Below are positions 1 to 7,040 of a stretch of 64,000 nt of DNA, one piece after another. Within the stretch, counting starts at the first letter, position 1. Each line of letters begins with the position of its first letter. The DNA lies in NCBI RefSeq assembly GCF_033001325.1, contig NZ_CP133111.1, positions 868,001 through 932,000 on the forward strand, given 5' to 3'. The notes under the pieces are model-generated. The model ran no database searches, was not told where the DNA came from, and saw only the letters and a program-made list of their open reading frames with translations. A program made the translations under genes and the position numbers. Origin of the DNA: Rhodopseudomonas sp. BAL398 (GTDB lineage: Bacteria > Pseudomonadota > Alphaproteobacteria > Rhizobiales > Xanthobacteraceae).

Positions 1-1
1 G

Positions 2-841
2 CTCGAGGGCGATATCTCCGAAGCCGCGCGGATCGCCGCCGAGCTCGATCGGCTCAACACCGAACGCCGGGTGATCGAACAGATGGCCGAGGCCCAGGCC
101 GAGGCCGAGGCGCTGGCGGCGCTCGGGCTCGAGGACAAGGGCTCGGTGATCGTCACCGCGTCGGAGGGCTGGCATCCCGGCGTGGTCGGCCTGGTAGCGT
201 CGCGGCTGAAGGAAAAATTCGGCCGCCCGGCCTTTGCCATCGCGCTGGAGCCGGGCGGCATCGGCACCGGCTCGGGCCGCTCGATTTCCGGCGTCGATAT
301 CGGCAAGGCGGTGCGCCAGGCGGTCGATGACGGGCTGCTGATCAAGGGCGGCGGCCATGCGATGGCGGCCGGCGTGACGCTGCGCAAGGAACGGCTCGGC
401 GAATTCCGCGCCTATCTGGAAACCGCGCTGGCCGCCGATGTCGGCCGCTCGCGCCATGTCAACGAATTGCTGATCGACGGCGCGGTGTCGGCCCGCGGCG
501 TCACCACCGATCTGGTGGCGACGCTCAACCGCGCGGGCCCGTTCGGCGCCGGCAATCCGGAGCCCGTCGTGGCGCTGCCGTCGCATCAGCTGATCTATGC
601 CGACGAGGTCGGCCAGGCCCATCTGCGGCTGCGCTTCAAGTCGGGCGACGGCTCGATCGTCAACGGCATCGCGTTTCGCAGCGTCGGCCAGAAGCTCGGC
701 GACGCGCTGACGCAGAACCGCGGCCAGCCCTTGCATGTCGCCGGCTCCTTGGCGGTGGATCGCTGGCAGGGCGCCGAGCGCGTGCAACTGCGCGTGATCG
801 ACGTCGCGGTGCCGGACCCGGGGCCGGCGGTGATCCGCTGA
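2..841 (+). CDS. recJ: Single-stranded-DNA-specific exonuclease RecJ, C-terminal part (5' end outside window)
   Basis: The reading frame is open from the first bases of the window, so only the last 279 codons are present and the N-terminal DHH catalytic motifs lie outside. What remains holds the DHHA1 region, with GWHPGVVGLVASRLKE and the GGGHAMAAG motif, followed by the OB-fold-like tail (LRLRFKSGDGS and neighbours) that binds single-stranded DNA. RecJ degrades single-stranded DNA 5' to 3' in the RecF recombination pathway and in mismatch and base-excision repair. The family assignment is firm because both conserved blocks occur in the expected order. No downstream gene is coupled to it; a palindromic repeat follows. 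Confidence 0.95.
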   Translation, partial: LEGDISEAARIAAELDRLNTERRVIEQMAEAQAEAEALAALGLEDKGSVIVTASEGWHPGVVGLVASRLKEKFGRPAFAIALEPGGIGTGSGRSISGVDIGKAVRQAVDDGLLIKGGGHAMAAGVTLRKERLGEFRAYLETALAADVGRSRHVNELLIDGAVSARGVTTDLVATLNRAGPFGAGNPEPVVALPSHQLIYADEVGQAHLRLRFKSGDGSIVNGIAFRSVGQKLGDALTQNRGQPLHVAGSLAVDRWQGAERVQLRVIDVAVPDPGPAVIR

Positions 842-884
842 CGGGCGTCGACATCAATCGATGCGCGCAAACCAATTCGCTGAC

Positions 885-1005
885 GTCATTCCGGGGCGCG
901 AGGCCCAGGCCGAGCGAATCCGGAATCTTGCCGCGGGCAGGGCCTCGGACCGGCGCGAGATTCCGCGTTCACGCGCAGCTATCGCAGCTCGTGCCCCGGA
1001 ATGAC
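885..1005. repeat. Intergenic palindromic repeat A
   Basis: GTCATTCCGGGGC at 885-897 pairs exactly with GCCCCGGAATGAC at 993-1005, enclosing about 95 bases of GC-rich sequence. This looks like the REP/RPE-type elements scattered between genes in Bradyrhizobium and Rhodopseudomonas. It lies between recJ and a leftward hypothetical gene, where it could act as a transcript-end hairpin. The family assignment is from general resemblance only. Confidence 0.7.
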
Positions 1006-1017
1006 CAGTTCTGGCAA

Positions 1018-1308
1018 CTACCGGCAGATCTCGCCCTGGCTGACAAACGCCCTGAACAGCGCGACGGCTTGCGGGTTGAGCGCGCCTTCGTCGGGCAGCA
1101 CCAGCGGCAGATCCGGCGGCGCCAGGATGGCGAATTGCCGGCCCCATTCATAGACAAAGGCGAGGCCATCCTGGAACGCGATCTCGTCGTCGAAGCGCGG
1201 AAAGCGGCCGGCGCGGACCTCGGCGAAGCCGCGGCGAAAGGCTGCGTTCCAGACGATCTCCTCCAGCGGAGCCTCGAAGGTGTCGGCCTGGGGCGGAATC
1301 TGGGTCAC
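1018..1308 (-). CDS. Conserved hypothetical protein
   Basis: About 96 residues from a GTG start at 1308 (MTQIPPQADTFEAPLEEIVW...). An ATG at 1383 would add 25 low-complexity residues that do not look conserved, and neither start has a good ribosome site. The product is soluble, with no signal peptide or membrane segment, and has an acidic and aromatic middle (FPRFDDEIAFQDGLAFVYEWGRQFA). I do not recognise a functional family. Codon use matches the chromosome, which argues for a real core gene. It is isolated between repeat A and an AT-rich stretch. Confidence 0.6.
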   Translation of the reverse strand: MTQIPPQADTFEAPLEEIVWNAAFRRGFAEVRAGRFPRFDDEIAFQDGLAFVYEWGRQFAILAPPDLPLVLPDEGALNPQAVALFRAFVSQGEICR

Positions 1309-1603
1309 GATGGATGATATCCGGCGATGCTGGTCTTGTGAGGCGGCATTATTGCATTTTGCCGGGGCGGCGCATTTGGACATTTGTCGGCTTGCAACTT
1401 GCCGAGGATTGCAATCTCATTTACATAAAAAATACATAAGATTGTCATCATAAAATATTGAATACATAGAAGAATATGCAAGGAAAGCGTGCGTGCCGCA
1501 TTAGAAAGTGTTCGTCTCGCGAACACTGACGATTAATCGAATGGTTGTAGACTCCAACTCGCTGCGATATCGAAGGAAGAATACACAATCCCGAAAGTGA
1601 TCA
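1309..1603. other. AT-rich intergenic stretch, probable left edge of an acquired module
   Basis: Roughly 1400-1500 is much richer in A and T than its surroundings (runs such as TTACATAAAAAATACATAAG). No gene is visible. It lies directly upstream of the sce7726-family gene and probably contains its promoter. The compositional change suggests the following two genes came in by transfer. Confidence 0.45.
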
Positions 1604-2179
1604 ATGAGAGACCTCGACGTGCGAACGGCCCTTCGCCGCGAACTCGCTCAACAACACGTTAGCGATGGTCGTACGCTGATCGTCGAAGAGATGGGCATTT
1701 GGTCCGGCTCAGTCCGCGTAGATATTGCAGTTGTGAATGGTGAATTGCATGGGTTCGAAATCAAAAGCGCTCGCGACACACTAGCGCGTCTTCCAGCCCA
1801 GCAGGCCTTGTACAGTCAGGTATTCGACCGCGTGACACTCGTGGTGGCTGACAAGCACTTGGAGAAGGCCGAGAGGCTTATCCCTGACTGGTGGGGTACG
1901 CTTCTAGCTTCGATAGATGCTGAATCTATCGTTAGTCTGCGTATAGGTCGCCCGGGCAGCAAAAATCCTGCTCCCGACCCTTTGCAGACGGCGCGACTCC
2001 TCTGGCGAGCGGAACTCGTCAGCATTCTCGAACGTTATGACCTAATCAAAGGGATACGCAGCGCGACCTCCGACAAGCTTGTGCAAAAACTGGCAGCTGA
2101 ACTATCGGAAGAATTGTTGCGATTCGAAGTAAGAGAGGCGCTCAAGAAGCGTGATAACTGGCCACGAAAGGCTGCTTAG
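1604..2179 (+). CDS. sce7726 family protein, probable PD-(D/E)XK nuclease fold
   Basis: 191 residues. The N terminus (MRDLDVRTALRREL) and the segment SVRVDIAVVNGELHGFEIKS fit the sce7726 family. Asp40 followed by Glu52-Ile-Lys54 is the signature of a PD-(D/E)XK nuclease core, so DNA cleavage is plausible, but no activity is known to me. A helical C-terminal half (SEELLRFEVREALKKRDNW) follows. The gene is convergent with, and overlaps by 78 bases, the beta-family gene on the other strand. In other genomes sce7726 proteins are commonly neighbours of sce7725/beta-type proteins, so the pair probably works together. GC content is lower than in neighbouring genes. Confidence 0.8.
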   Translation: MRDLDVRTALRRELAQQHVSDGRTLIVEEMGIWSGSVRVDIAVVNGELHGFEIKSARDTLARLPAQQALYSQVFDRVTLVVADKHLEKAERLIPDWWGTLLASIDAESIVSLRIGRPGSKNPAPDPLQTARLLWRAELVSILERYDLIKGIRSATSDKLVQKLAAELSEELLRFEVREALKKRDNWPRKAA

Positions 2180-3160
2180 GATAAAATTGAAGTGGCGGTT
2201 GGCGTTGATCTCAACCCATTGAGCGCGTCCGCCCGCGCTAACGGCTGGATTTGTCGCGATTGCGCTAATTCGTTCATCTGCCCAGCAACTCGATAATCCA
2301 CCGAAATCAAATCGTGCAACTAACGTTCGCGAGTGTGACCGAAACTGATCGCCCATCGGGATACCGGCGACTCCAGTGGTTCGCCGGCCTTTTAGCATTA
2401 CCCAATTATCCGATATTGTATATCTAACGCTTACTGTTGCCCCTGCCATGGCCACACCGGGTGGCTCGGTCAAATCTCGGTGCGAAATTCCAAAATCCGC
2501 GTAGTCGATCGGAGTTCTTGCGTTTTGGGGCAAATTTCTCCAAGTAAGCCAGTCGACCCTGCTGACGATTGTGGTTCCAAGACTTAGTTGGCCAAAGTCT
2601 TTCGGTGCCGCCGAGCTTGCAAGTGTAACGGATCGCCACTGACTTCCCGGTAGTCCGCTCTGCAAAATATGTCCAACATATCCAGCAAATGATATTGGAT
2701 CGAACTCTGCAATGTGCCCTGCATCAATGACGAGGTCGATCTGGTCTTGCGGGATCTGCATTTGCTGCGCATAATTCGTTGCGGTTGCGAAATTTGCCGG
2801 AATGCATTTAAGCATTAAGCCAGCACCAAATTGATTCAAGTGACTAAACGCTGCTTGATTGTATCCGTTAGCAGCGATGATCTCGATCACAGGAATCACG
2901 GGAATGCCCGCGGCGCCAAGTGCGTTAAAGGTGTTGTCAAAATCAGCAGACGTTCCCGATAGATTAAAATTGAAGGCGCCATCCAAGAAGCACGTTCGGC
3001 CTGCCCACGCTTCGGCTAGTCTTTTTACGAAAGTAGCCGGTGGAGTTTCCGAAACTTGAAATATCGGGGCTATACGGTTTTTGTCCGGGGATGCAAGTTG
3101 GAGGAGTGCAATCGCTTCGCCAGCCTTGGTCTTCAACACAGGGCGATACATATAGGGCAT
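2102..3160 (-). CDS. T4 beta-like (beta family) protein, partner of the sce7726-family gene
   Basis: About 352 residues from ATG 3160 (MPYMYRPVLKTKAGEA); a TTG at 3196 or an ATG at 3151 are alternatives, and none has a clear Shine-Dalgarno site. The opening YRPVLKTKAGEAIALLQL and the later IPVIPVIEI and VDWLTW segments match the phage T4 beta-protein-like family. The family function is unknown to me. No signal peptide or membrane segment is visible. The last 78 bases run antisense through the 3' end of the sce7726 gene, which would make read-through transcripts complementary. Confidence 0.75.
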   Translation of the reverse strand: MPYMYRPVLKTKAGEAIALLQLASPDKNRIAPIFQVSETPPATFVKRLAEAWAGRTCFLDGAFNFNLSGTSADFDNTFNALGAAGIPVIPVIEIIAANGYNQAAFSHLNQFGAGLMLKCIPANFATATNYAQQMQIPQDQIDLVIDAGHIAEFDPISFAGYVGHILQSGLPGSQWRSVTLASSAAPKDFGQLSLGTTIVSRVDWLTWRNLPQNARTPIDYADFGISHRDLTEPPGVAMAGATVSVRYTISDNWVMLKGRRTTGVAGIPMGDQFRSHSRTLVARFDFGGLSSCWADERISAIATNPAVSAGGRAQWVEINANRHFNFILSSLSWPVITLLERLSYFESQQFFR

Positions 3161-3268
3161 TGGTAAATCCGAATCGTTGGAAAAATCGAAAACCAATCAT
3201 CACGCAGCCTATCGAAATTTCAACCTGCCGTTGTTGATATCCCCTTTTTCAGCGATTTTTGCCCGGGC

Positions 3269-4492
3269 TCAGCGTCCCTGCCGCAGCCGTGCCAACACCT
3301 CCAGCCCGCCATAGCCGTCCGCGGGGGAGATCCCCATTCGGCTTTGGTAGTCCTTCACCGCCTGCATGGTGGCATTGCCGACGCGGCCGTCGGTGCCCTT
3401 GGTGTTGAAGCCGGCGCGGGTCAGCCGCGTCTGCATCTCCTGCACCTCGGCCAAGGTCAGCGCGCGCTCCGAGCCAGGGAAGGGATGGATGAAGGGCGGG
3501 CCGCCGAGAATGCGGTCGCCGAGATGGCAGATCGCCAGCGCGTAGTTCATCGACGGATTGTAGCTCTTCACCGCGTAGAAATTCGGCCCCAGCAGGAAGG
3601 CCGGACCGCCGCGCACCGGCACCCATAATTTCGCCGAGGCGTTGGGCTGCGGGAACGGCCGGCCATCGGCGCGGGTGATTCCGGCGCTGGCCCAGGCCGC
3701 ATAGCTGCGGCTGCCGCCGGCGTCGCCCTGCGCGGTGACCTCATAGCCCCAATGCTCGCCGCGGTGATATTTGCCGCGCCTGACCAGGAATTTCGCGCTG
3801 GAGCCGAGCGCATCGTCGGGGCGGCCGAATGGCGACACCTTGCCGTCGCCGTCGTAATCGATCCCGACATTGAGCCAGACTTCCGGCATCCATTGGGTGT
3901 GGCCCATCGCGCCGGCCCAGGAGCCGCGCATTTCGCTGGGCGTCGACCAGCCGCGCTGGACGATTGTCAGCGCGTTGATCAGTTCGGTTTCCCAATATTT
4001 GCGTCGGCGCGGTTCGTTCCAGGCCAAGGCGGCCAGCGATGGGAACACCGGGCGCATATGGTTCTTCTGTACCAGCGGGTCGCCGAAGGCGCTCTCGACG
4101 CCCCACAGCGCCAGCAGCGTGCCGCGCTCGACGCCGAAATCGCGCTCGATCCGGGCGAACAAGGCCTGATGCTGGCGCAGCGCCTCCTCGCCGGCGCTGA
4201 TGCGCCAGTCCGACACCCGGCGGTTGATATATTGCCACAGCTGCTCATGGAATTCGGGCTGCTTGCGCATGTTCTCGAACACCGACATGTCGGGTTCGAT
4301 CGCGCCCATCACCCGATCATAGGTGGCGTTGGAAATGCCCTTGGCGCGGGCGCGCGCGGCAAAGCCGTCGCGCCATTGCGCAAAGCCGGCCGGGGCGGCG
4401 AGGCCGGTCGCCGGCCACAGCAGCGCGGCGCCGAGCGCCGATTGCAACAACCCGCGGCGGGTCAGCGTGAAGCGGGAATCATCATCTGTCAT
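3269..4492 (-). CDS. Lytic murein transglycosylase, MltB/SLT_2 family, with peptidoglycan-binding domain
   Basis: 407 residues from ATG 4492 (MTDDDSRFTLTRRGLLQSAL). TRRGLL followed by a hydrophobic run and GLAAPAG indicates a Tat-type signal peptide, so the enzyme is exported. The body contains LLALWGVESAFGD with the catalytic Glu of the family, and AGAMGHTQWMPEVW. The C-terminal about 60 residues (MQTRLTRAGFNTKGTDGRVG) form a PG_binding_1 domain. It cleaves the MurNAc-GlcNAc bond to give 1,6-anhydro ends during wall remodelling. It is a single gene, with a FUSC membrane protein upstream on the same strand. Confidence 0.92.
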   Translation of the reverse strand: MTDDDSRFTLTRRGLLQSALGAALLWPATGLAAPAGFAQWRDGFAARARAKGISNATYDRVMGAIEPDMSVFENMRKQPEFHEQLWQYINRRVSDWRISAGEEALRQHQALFARIERDFGVERGTLLALWGVESAFGDPLVQKNHMRPVFPSLAALAWNEPRRRKYWETELINALTIVQRGWSTPSEMRGSWAGAMGHTQWMPEVWLNVGIDYDGDGKVSPFGRPDDALGSSAKFLVRRGKYHRGEHWGYEVTAQGDAGGSRSYAAWASAGITRADGRPFPQPNASAKLWVPVRGGPAFLLGPNFYAVKSYNPSMNYALAICHLGDRILGGPPFIHPFPGSERALTLAEVQEMQTRLTRAGFNTKGTDGRVGNATMQAVKDYQSRMGISPADGYGGLEVLARLRQGR

Positions 4493-4576
4493 GGCCGCAG
4501 TGTAGCGGGCCGGGCCGGGCCGCCGCAAAGGGCAATCGGTCGCGGGAACCGGGCGCGCGAGCCCGGACGCGCGGCG

Positions 4577-5668
4577 TCACATGCTGAACCTTGCCGGAAC
4601 CAGCCGTCGCATCTGCCGGCCGACGACGGCGCGGAAGGTCGGGCTGTGCAGGCAAAAGCCGCCGGCCAGGCCGACCGCGCAGCCCAGCAGCGTATCGATC
4701 AACCTGGCCTCGATCACCGTATTGGGCGTGCCATGGCCGAGCGTGGCGGCGTCGGCGAGGAAGATCGTCAGCGGCGTGATGAAGATCACCGCGAAGCCGT
4801 AATGGCGCATCACCGCGCTTTCGATGATGAAGCTGAGCGCGATCACCAACAGCGCGATGCTCCATTTGTCCAACGGCAGCGCCAGCAGCGCCCAGGCCAG
4901 CAGCAGGCCCAAAGCGGTGCCCAGCAGGCGATGCAGCTGCCGGGTCCACACCGCGCGCAGCGTCAGGCCCTGGATTACCGCAAGGCAACTGACCGGGACC
5001 CAATAGGGCCGCTCCAATTGCAACAGCTGCGCCAGCGTCAGCGAAATCCCGACGCTGACGCCGATCACCACCGAATCGAACACCACGAAATCGAATGTCG
5101 CCGGCGGCAGCGGCGCGACCGGCTGCGGCGACCGAAGCCGCAGAATGCCGACGCTGTAGACGAAAGCGATCAGCGCCGCCAGCAGCGAGCCCATCGCCAG
5201 CAGCCCGACCTTCAGCGGCACCTGCATCACCTCGCTCGGCGAATAGGCCGCGATCGAGGCCGCCATCACGAAGAACAGGCTGCCGGGCGGGCCGACGCGG
5301 TAGAACCGGCACACCATCGACACCAGAATGGCGACGATCCCCAGTACCGGTGTCAGCAGCAGCGGAAAGAAATGGGCGATGATGCCGAAGGCGTAGCAGG
5401 CGATCATGCCGAAGCCGACTGCCATCAGCGACACCATGCGGTGATGCAGCGGCGTGGCCGGCAGATAGATGAACGCCATGCCGCCCAGCGACGAGACCAG
5501 CCCGTAATCGAGCCGGTCGAACAAGGCGCCGATCAGCAACGGCACGCCCGAGGCCAGCGCCGCCGCGAACGGCATCTGCCAGGGCCGGTCGCTTTGATTG
5601 ATCGTGGTCAGATGGCGCCACTCGCGCGCGAGCAACGTGGCAAGTCTATGCCCGATCCTGCGTCTCAT
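4577..5668 (-). CDS. FUSC family inner-membrane protein (putative aromatic-acid or efflux transporter)
   Basis: 363 residues with two blocks of hydrophobic helices (about residues 30-180 and 205-335), giving around ten membrane segments. LERPYWVPVSCLAVIQG followed by the histidine-containing RQLHRLLGTALG matches the fusaric-acid-resistance (FUSC_2) motif. Members export aromatic acids or similar toxic compounds, usually with a periplasmic adaptor, but no adaptor gene is next to it, so the substrate is unknown. The start at 5668 (MRRRIGHRL) has a basic N terminus as expected for a cytoplasmic end. Confidence 0.85.
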   Translation of the reverse strand: MRRRIGHRLATLLAREWRHLTTINQSDRPWQMPFAAALASGVPLLIGALFDRLDYGLVSSLGGMAFIYLPATPLHHRMVSLMAVGFGMIACYAFGIIAHFFPLLLTPVLGIVAILVSMVCRFYRVGPPGSLFFVMAASIAAYSPSEVMQVPLKVGLLAMGSLLAALIAFVYSVGILRLRSPQPVAPLPPATFDFVVFDSVVIGVSVGISLTLAQLLQLERPYWVPVSCLAVIQGLTLRAVWTRQLHRLLGTALGLLLAWALLALPLDKWSIALLVIALSFIIESAVMRHYGFAVIFITPLTIFLADAATLGHGTPNTVIEARLIDTLLGCAVGLAGGFCLHSPTFRAVVGRQMRRLVPARFSM

Positions 5669-6101
5669 AAGGCCCCTTGAATTGGCGTATCACGATGGCT
5701 GCCTTATCGCGTCGGTCGCGCCGCCGCCAGCAGCTTCGATCCGCAGCCGTCGTCGATTGCAAGAGCCGGGCGGGGGAGCATCAGATGTCGTTCCAACCGC
5801 TAGCTGCGGGCTGATCGCAAGACGACGCGGCGGATAAGCGTGGTGAAGCAATCAATGGTTTGGGCGGGGTGGCAGAACTGGATCGATCGGGGAGCCGCCT
5901 CCGATCTGTCGACCAACAGCACCGCCTTCGGACAGCGTCGCTTCAGGTTTGCCGCCAGGACAAAGAAAATATTGACGATGCAACCACAGCGTGTTTCAAT
6001 TTCGCGTTTTTTCGATGCGCGATTTTTGCGAAGTAGTGTTGTCACCTACTTGTTTGTCACCTTCTGAAAGAGTGCAGACCCGACAGATTTCATCCAACGC
6101 A
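5669..6101. other. Intergenic region with no supported gene
   Basis: The 433 bases between the FUSC gene and the secreted hypothetical gene contain short open frames on both strands, but none with a convincing ribosome site or recognisable motif. The part near 5960-6060 is less GC-rich and probably carries the promoter of the rightward gene. Confidence 0.5.
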
Positions 6102-7010
6102 ATGAGGCTTGACATGAGACCTCGGTGCGCGGCGATGCCGCTGGCAGCCATTGCAGGCTGCATGAGCTTGATACTCAGCTTGATAGTCGTCGGAAAGGCG
6201 TTTGCGGGTGACTGCGGCTTCCTGAAGCGGGATCCTCTTGATCTACTGAAGGACGGCCAGCTGTTCTTTCAGCCGCCGGGCCATTCGGATTGGGTGCCGG
6301 TCGACGGCTCTAGCGTCGCGCTCGGCAATCAAACGATTTCGTTTGCCTATGTTGTTCGGGAAACCATCGAAAAACGTCGCGCCGGCGTCGTGATCGTGAA
6401 ATCCGGCCGGCTCCGCACGCCGGATGAACCACCGGTGAGCCGCGCCAGCCGCAGCGTTCAGCTGGTGCGCAATGCTCCGCCCCCGGACAGCGACGGGCGT
6501 CCATTTGACAACGGCAAATGCGGTCAGATTCCTGCATTCGGCGCGGCGAGCGTATCAGCTCAGTCCTATGACGATTTTCACGATCTCGGCGCCAGGGCCC
6601 CCGAACGGGAGCAGGGCATTCTCAATTCGTTTCACTACAAATATGTCGGCAGACGCAACGGATGCAAGCGAACCGACAATAGCGATGAAGATTCGCGGAT
6701 TCCGCTGGATCGTCGCAGCAATCGCGGACAGTTCTCGTTCAACAGTGCGGTGGTTGCCGGTGCAACGCTCAGTCAAGTGGCTTCCTATGTCGGCCCCGGA
6801 CCAGCCTATGCGAATTCGGAAAAACTCACCGAACAACGCGTCGAAATCCAAGCCTATCGGACCGCGACCGGATTCCCCAGCTGCGTTCGCTTCGACCTGA
6901 AGGTGCCGGCGCGCGCGGCTTTCGTTCGTATCAACGATCTGGAGGGGCTGAAGGAGCAGGGGCTCGACTACGTTCGAGCCGATGAGAAGGCGTGGTCGAT
7001 CGCACCTTGA
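6102..7010 (+). CDS. Secreted hypothetical protein upstream of a patatin-like lipase
   Basis: 302 residues if started at ATG 6102; ATG 6114 also fits. A basic start and the hydrophobic run AAIAGCMSLILSLIVV ending in GKAFAGDC give a signal peptide, and the Cys after Ala-Gly-Asp does not fit a clean lipobox. The mature part has a few Cys and repeated short beta-like stretches but no domain I recognise. It is followed after 30 bases by the patatin-like gene on the same strand, so the two are probably co-transcribed. Confidence 0.7.
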   Translation: MRLDMRPRCAAMPLAAIAGCMSLILSLIVVGKAFAGDCGFLKRDPLDLLKDGQLFFQPPGHSDWVPVDGSSVALGNQTISFAYVVRETIEKRRAGVVIVKSGRLRTPDEPPVSRASRSVQLVRNAPPPDSDGRPFDNGKCGQIPAFGAASVSAQSYDDFHDLGARAPEREQGILNSFHYKYVGRRNGCKRTDNSDEDSRIPLDRRSNRGQFSFNSAVVAGATLSQVASYVGPGPAYANSEKLTEQRVEIQAYRTATGFPSCVRFDLKVPARAAFVRINDLEGLKEQGLDYVRADEKAWSIAP

Positions 7011-7040
7011 TCGTGCGCGGGGAGGCGTGGTTTCGAGGAC

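Noticed and set aside
3752-5680. A 642-codon open frame on the plus strand
   Set aside because: It is antisense to the transglycosylase and FUSC genes, is Arg/Gln/His-rich low-complexity sequence, and has no motif; GC-rich DNA commonly gives such shadows.
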